From an uncultured Synechococcus sp. (lineage in GTDB: Bacteria; Cyanobacteriota; Cyanobacteriia; PCC-6307; Cyanobiaceae), in assembly GCA_913020095.1 (NCBI GenBank), contig CAJWAH010000015.1:1-15305 (forward strand): a stretch of DNA of 15,305 nt, written 5' to 3'. Shown in pieces: positions 12,441-15,305 of the stretch. A program made the translations under genes and the position numbers. The notes beneath the pieces are model-generated. The model was not told the origin of the DNA. It did no database searches and was given only the letters and a program-made list of their open reading frames with translations. Positions within the stretch are counted from its first letter, which is position 1, and each line of letters begins with the position of its first letter.

Positions 12441-13742
12441 ATGGGGCTTTCCCTGCGGTTGCTGACTCTGGTGTTGCTGTTGGCCTTGGTGGCCTTCTTT
12501 GCCGCCAGTGAATTTGCCTTGATGCGGCTGCGGCCCACCCGGGTGCAGGAACTGGCCGAGCGCGGCAATGCGGCGGCATTAGCGATTGCACGCCTGCAGC
12601 GGCACCTGCGCCGGGCCTTGCTGGCCACTCAACTGGGCTTGAGCCTGGCCCTATTGGCCCTCGGCTGGGGCAGCCACAGCCTGCTCACCCTGCTGCATGG
12701 GCCCACACCTCCGGCCTGGCTGCAGCTGGTGGTGTTTGCGCTGCTCGCCCTGCTGGCCACCCTGCTGGGCGGATTGCTGCCCAAAGCCTGGGTGCTCGAT
12801 GACCCGGAGAACGCAGCGCTGCGGCTTGGCCCGCTGCTGGAATCGGTCAACCAAGCCCTGGCCCCGCTGCTGAGCGCCATTGAGGCCGTCGCCAATGTGC
12901 TGCTGCGCGCCTCAGGGCTGCCGCTGCAATGGGACCGGCTGGTGCCATCGCTCTCAGCCAGTGAGCTCGAGAGCTTGATTGAGAACGACGCCGTCATTGG
13001 CCTGGAGCCGGATGAGCGCAACATCCTTGAGGGGGTGTTCTCCCTGCGCGACACCCAGGTGCGCGAAGTGATGGTGCCCCGCTCCGGGATGGTGACCTTG
13101 CCGCTGGAGGCCTGCCTTAGCGACCTGATGGAGGCGGTGGTCTCCACCCGCCATGCCCGCTTCCCGGTGATTGGCGAATCACTCGATGATGTGCGCGGCC
13201 TGCTGGATCTCCGCCTGCTGGCCGCACCGCTGGCCCGTGGTGAGCTGACCCTCGACTCCCCCTTGAGCCCGTACATCTCTGCGGTGGCACGGATTCAAGA
13301 GAGTGCCTCCCTGGCCGATCTGCTGCCCCAAATCCGCAGCGGCGAGCCGGTGCTGGTGGTGGTGGATGAACACGGCGGCACCGAAGGGCTGGTGACCATC
13401 GCTGATCTCACCAGCGAAATCGTGGGCGAAGAACTCGAAGACGACGGCGACGAAGCCGATTTGATTCCGCTGGGCGGCAACTGCTGGCGCGTGGCCGGTG
13501 ATCTGGAGATTTTTGAGCTCAATCGCCAACTCGGGCTCAAGCTGCCGGAATCCGATGAACACCACACCCTGGCTGGCTTTCTGCTCGAGCGGCTGCAGCA
13601 CATCCCCGCCGCTGGCGAGGCCCTCAACTGGGACGGTGACCAATTCACGGTGCTGACGATGGACGGGCCCCGCATCGAGGACGTGAAGATCTGCCTCGGA
13701 GAACGCAGCAATGCGTTGATAATGAGCCCCCAGCAGGACTAG
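12441..13742 (+). CDS. CNNM/CorC (HlyC)-family membrane protein: DUF21, CBS pair, CorC domain
   Basis: Protein of 433 residues. The N-terminal DUF21 membrane domain has hydrophobic stretches near 5-25, 60-78 and 93-115, and the AASEFALMRLRP motif (21-32). Next come a pair of CBS domains, with REVMVPRSGMVTL (208-220) and GGTEGLVTIADLTSEIVGEE (312-331), the linker typical of the family. Last is a CorC/HlyC domain (about 343-420), including WRVAGDLEIFELN. Relatives export or transport Mg2+; older annotations call them hemolysins. The GE-x-x-PK motif of DUF21 reads GGLLPK (110-115), so the acidic residue near the cation site is missing. The ribosome-binding site is weak (CACAGAG). It lies 34 bases after the small hypothetical gene and 33 before the dehydrogenase gene. 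Confidence 0.9.
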   Translation: MGLSLRLLTLVLLLALVAFFAASEFALMRLRPTRVQELAERGNAAALAIARLQRHLRRALLATQLGLSLALLALGWGSHSLLTLLHGPTPPAWLQLVVFALLALLATLLGGLLPKAWVLDDPENAALRLGPLLESVNQALAPLLSAIEAVANVLLRASGLPLQWDRLVPSLSASELESLIENDAVIGLEPDERNILEGVFSLRDTQVREVMVPRSGMVTLPLEACLSDLMEAVVSTRHARFPVIGESLDDVRGLLDLRLLAAPLARGELTLDSPLSPYISAVARIQESASLADLLPQIRSGEPVLVVVDEHGGTEGLVTIADLTSEIVGEELEDDGDEADLIPLGGNCWRVAGDLEIFELNRQLGLKLPESDEHHTLAGFLLERLQHIPAAGEALNWDGDQFTVLTMDGPRIEDVKICLGERSNALIMSPQQD

Positions 13743-13775
13743 TCCCCTGCCTGCAACACCGCCCAGCTCACCAGG

Positions 13776-14771
13776 ATGAAACCAGTCAAGGTGGGCGTGA
13801 TCGGCATCGGCAACATGGGCTGGAATCACGCCCGTGTGCTGAGCCTGTTGCGTGATGCCGAGCTGGTGGGCGTTGCTGACCCCGATGCCGCCCGCGGCGC
13901 CTTAGCCACCGAACAGTTCGGTTGCCGCTGGTTTGCTGACTACAACGACCTCATCGAGGAAGTGGAAGCGGTTTGCATTGCTGTGCCGACCCTGCTGCAC
14001 CACCCCGTGGGCATGGCCTGCCTCAAGGCCGGCGTGCATGTGCTGATCGAAAAGCCGATCGCGGCCAATGAGCAGGAAGCCGGTGAACTGATCGCTGCGG
14101 CTGAACAAGCAGGCCGCCTACTGCAAGTGGGCCACATTGAGCGCTTCAACCCGGCCTTCCGGGAGCTGCTCAACGTGGTGGCCAATGAGGAAGTGGTGGT
14201 GCTGGAAGGCCGGCGCCACAGCCCTCACGCCGATCGCGCCAACGATGTGTCGGTGGTGCTGGATCTGATGATCCACGACATCGACTTGGCGTTGGAACTC
14301 GCTGGAGCTCCGGTGGTGGGATTCGCCGCAGCGGGTGGCCGCAGCAGCGACGGCCCCATCGACTACGTCACCGCCACCTTGAATTTCGCCAATGGCGTTG
14401 CCGCCAGCCTCACCGCCAGCAAGATGAGCCACCGCAAGGAGCGCTGCCTCACGGCCCACTGCCGCGACAGCCTGGTGGAGGCGGACTTCCTCAACCGCAA
14501 CCTGCGCATCCACCGGCGTGCCCATGAGTCCTATTCCGCCACCCGGGGGGAACTGCTCTACCGCCACGACGGCTTCATTGAAGAGGTGAGCATCTCCCCC
14601 ACCGAACCGCTCTATGCCGAGCTCGAGCATTTCCTGCAGTGCGTTCGTGGTGCGGCCAAACCAGCCGTCGATGGTCTGCAAGCATCCCGGGCTCTACGGC
14701 TCGCTGACCTGATTGAGCAGGCGGTTGAGCAGCCGCAGCAGAGCTTGCTGCAGCTCGATACACCGCTCTAG
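13776..14771 (+). CDS. Gfo/Idh/MocA-family NAD(P)-dependent oxidoreductase
   Basis: Cytosolic dehydrogenase of 331 residues acting on a sugar or sugar nucleotide. Seen: a Rossmann motif GVIGIGNMGWNHARVL (7-22), VADPD ending the second strand (33-37), the family hallmark LIEKPIA (90-96) with catalytic Lys93, GHIERFNPAF (119-128), and DLMIHDIDLAL (163-173) with the second catalytic His-Asp pair. The HIERFNPAF motif is common in members that oxidise the 3-OH of UDP-N-acetyl sugars (WlbA/WbpB-like), which would link it to envelope polysaccharide, but specificity is inferred only. An AGG abuts the ATG. It ends in a four-base stop overlap (CTAG, 14768-14771) with the convergent GH15-like gene. Confidence 0.9.
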   Translation: MKPVKVGVIGIGNMGWNHARVLSLLRDAELVGVADPDAARGALATEQFGCRWFADYNDLIEEVEAVCIAVPTLLHHPVGMACLKAGVHVLIEKPIAANEQEAGELIAAAEQAGRLLQVGHIERFNPAFRELLNVVANEEVVVLEGRRHSPHADRANDVSVVLDLMIHDIDLALELAGAPVVGFAAAGGRSSDGPIDYVTATLNFANGVAASLTASKMSHRKERCLTAHCRDSLVEADFLNRNLRIHRRAHESYSATRGELLYRHDGFIEEVSISPTEPLYAELEHFLQCVRGAAKPAVDGLQASRALRLADLIEQAVEQPQQSLLQLDTPL

Positions 14772-15305
14772 GCCGCAATCGCGCTGTCGACCAATTGGTG
14801 CAAGGCCCCAACGCAAAGCTCACGGCAGCGGGTTGGTGAGGCCCGGTAGAAGCCGTCCCAAGCAGCGGCCTTGTGGGAGCCGTAGTCACTGAGCCGGTGG
14901 CTGGGGTCCTGCTCCAACCAACCCAGCCGCACGGCATGGCCAATCACCACATCCAAAGCGATGTGGTCGTCAAAGCAAACATCGGGGTTGGCCTCAAAAA
15001 AGGCCATCAACGACAACAGCGCTTCGATCGAGAGTTGGCGGTATTCCGGCGCCTCGATCTTGCTGAGCAGGTGCTCCACCAACACCGCAAAGTTCTGCTC
15101 ATCCGGCGTTTTCTCAGCCAACAGAGCGCTATCCAAGCGATTGCGGCGCTCCAACTTGTCGCCAATCAACAGCCCGCGGCAGTGCTGCAGCAGCCCCCAC
15201 ACACCGGGATAAAAATTGCGCGGCACCCACTGCAAGGCCCCGCGGCGCACCCGGTGCTGCAGCCAGCACCCCCCGGTGGGTTTCTCCGCCACCGGCGCAG
15301 GGGCT
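14768..15305 (-). CDS. Glycoside hydrolase family 15 / phosphorylase-kinase-alpha-like protein, C-terminal part, 5' end outside window
   Basis: The frame is open to the right edge, so the apparent GTG start at 15292 is internal and the gene is cut by the window. The 178 residues visible resemble the C-terminus of the long GH15/PHK-alpha-like proteins of cyanobacteria: LAEKTPDEQNFAVLVEHLL, KIEAPEYRQLSIEALL, FDDHIALDVVIGHAVRLGWL and KAAAWDGFY. The helical pattern fits the (alpha/alpha)6 barrel end and following region. The catalytic glutamates, if present, would lie outside the window, so activity cannot be judged. Family members are annotated as glucoamylase-like or as regulators of glycogen breakdown; the role in cyanobacteria is not settled. 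Stop codon overlaps that of the Gfo/Idh/MocA gene. Confidence 0.85.
   Translation of the reverse strand, partial: APAPVAEKPTGGCWLQHRVRRGALQWVPRNFYPGVWGLLQHCRGLLIGDKLERRNRLDSALLAEKTPDEQNFAVLVEHLLSKIEAPEYRQLSIEALLSLMAFFEANPDVCFDDHIALDVVIGHAVRLGWLEQDPSHRLSDYGSHKAAAWDGFYRASPTRCRELCVGALHQLVDSAIAA

Overview
The window reads as chromosome of a picocyanobacterium of the Synechococcus/Cyanobium type. The grounds are high GC, very dense packing, a carotenoid oxygenase, a TM0106-type putative nuclease, a GH15/phosphorylase-kinase-like protein of the kind common in cyanobacteria, and a CorC/HlyC-type CBS protein. This placement is inferred from protein appearance only. No insertion sequence, integrase, phage gene, CRISPR array or rRNA is visible. 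No gene-free stretch exceeds about 110 bases.

Layout. Positions 1-426 hold the 3' end of a carotenoid cleavage oxygenase (+). It meets head-on, with no gap, a block of seven genes on the minus strand (8099 down to 427). In transcription order these are a degenerate metallo-beta-lactamase-fold protein, a phosphohexose mutase, an XTP/dITP pyrophosphatase (rdgB type), and after a 77-base gap a tightly coupled four-gene set. The set is a SABATH-type methyltransferase, a Leu/Phe/Val-dehydrogenase-family enzyme, a sarcosine-oxidase-like flavoprotein and a BCCT transporter. From 8140 a TM0106-type RecB-like protein runs on the plus strand and overlaps tail-to-tail with a minus-strand pyrE-ygfZ pair (10921 down to 9516). 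From 10981 the plus strand carries a secreted hypothetical protein, a tRNA with anticodon CAU, a glutathione S-transferase-like protein starting four bases after the tRNA, a small basic hypothetical protein, a DUF21/CBS/CorC membrane protein and a Gfo/Idh/MocA dehydrogenase. The last gene overlaps tail-to-tail with a truncated GH15/phosphorylase-kinase-like gene that runs off the right edge.

The most unusual item is the four-gene set at 427-5228. Two of its junctions are ATGA overlaps and the third is a 17-base overlap, so the four proteins are probably made together. The enzymes look like a small pathway for an amino acid or N-methylated amino acid: a transporter, a secondary-amine oxidase with its substrate-carboxylate residues intact, an amino acid dehydrogenase, and a carboxyl- or N-methyltransferase of a family best known from plants. 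Three of the four depart from textbook family members at key residues. The oxidase lacks the covalent-flavin cysteine, the transporter lacks two of four aromatic-box residues, and the methyltransferase lacks the carboxylate-binding glutamine. The substrate is therefore probably not the standard one (glycine betaine, sarcosine or salicylate). The remaining genes are housekeeping (nucleotide sanitation, pyrimidine synthesis, Fe-S maintenance, sugar phosphates) or conserved proteins of unknown role.
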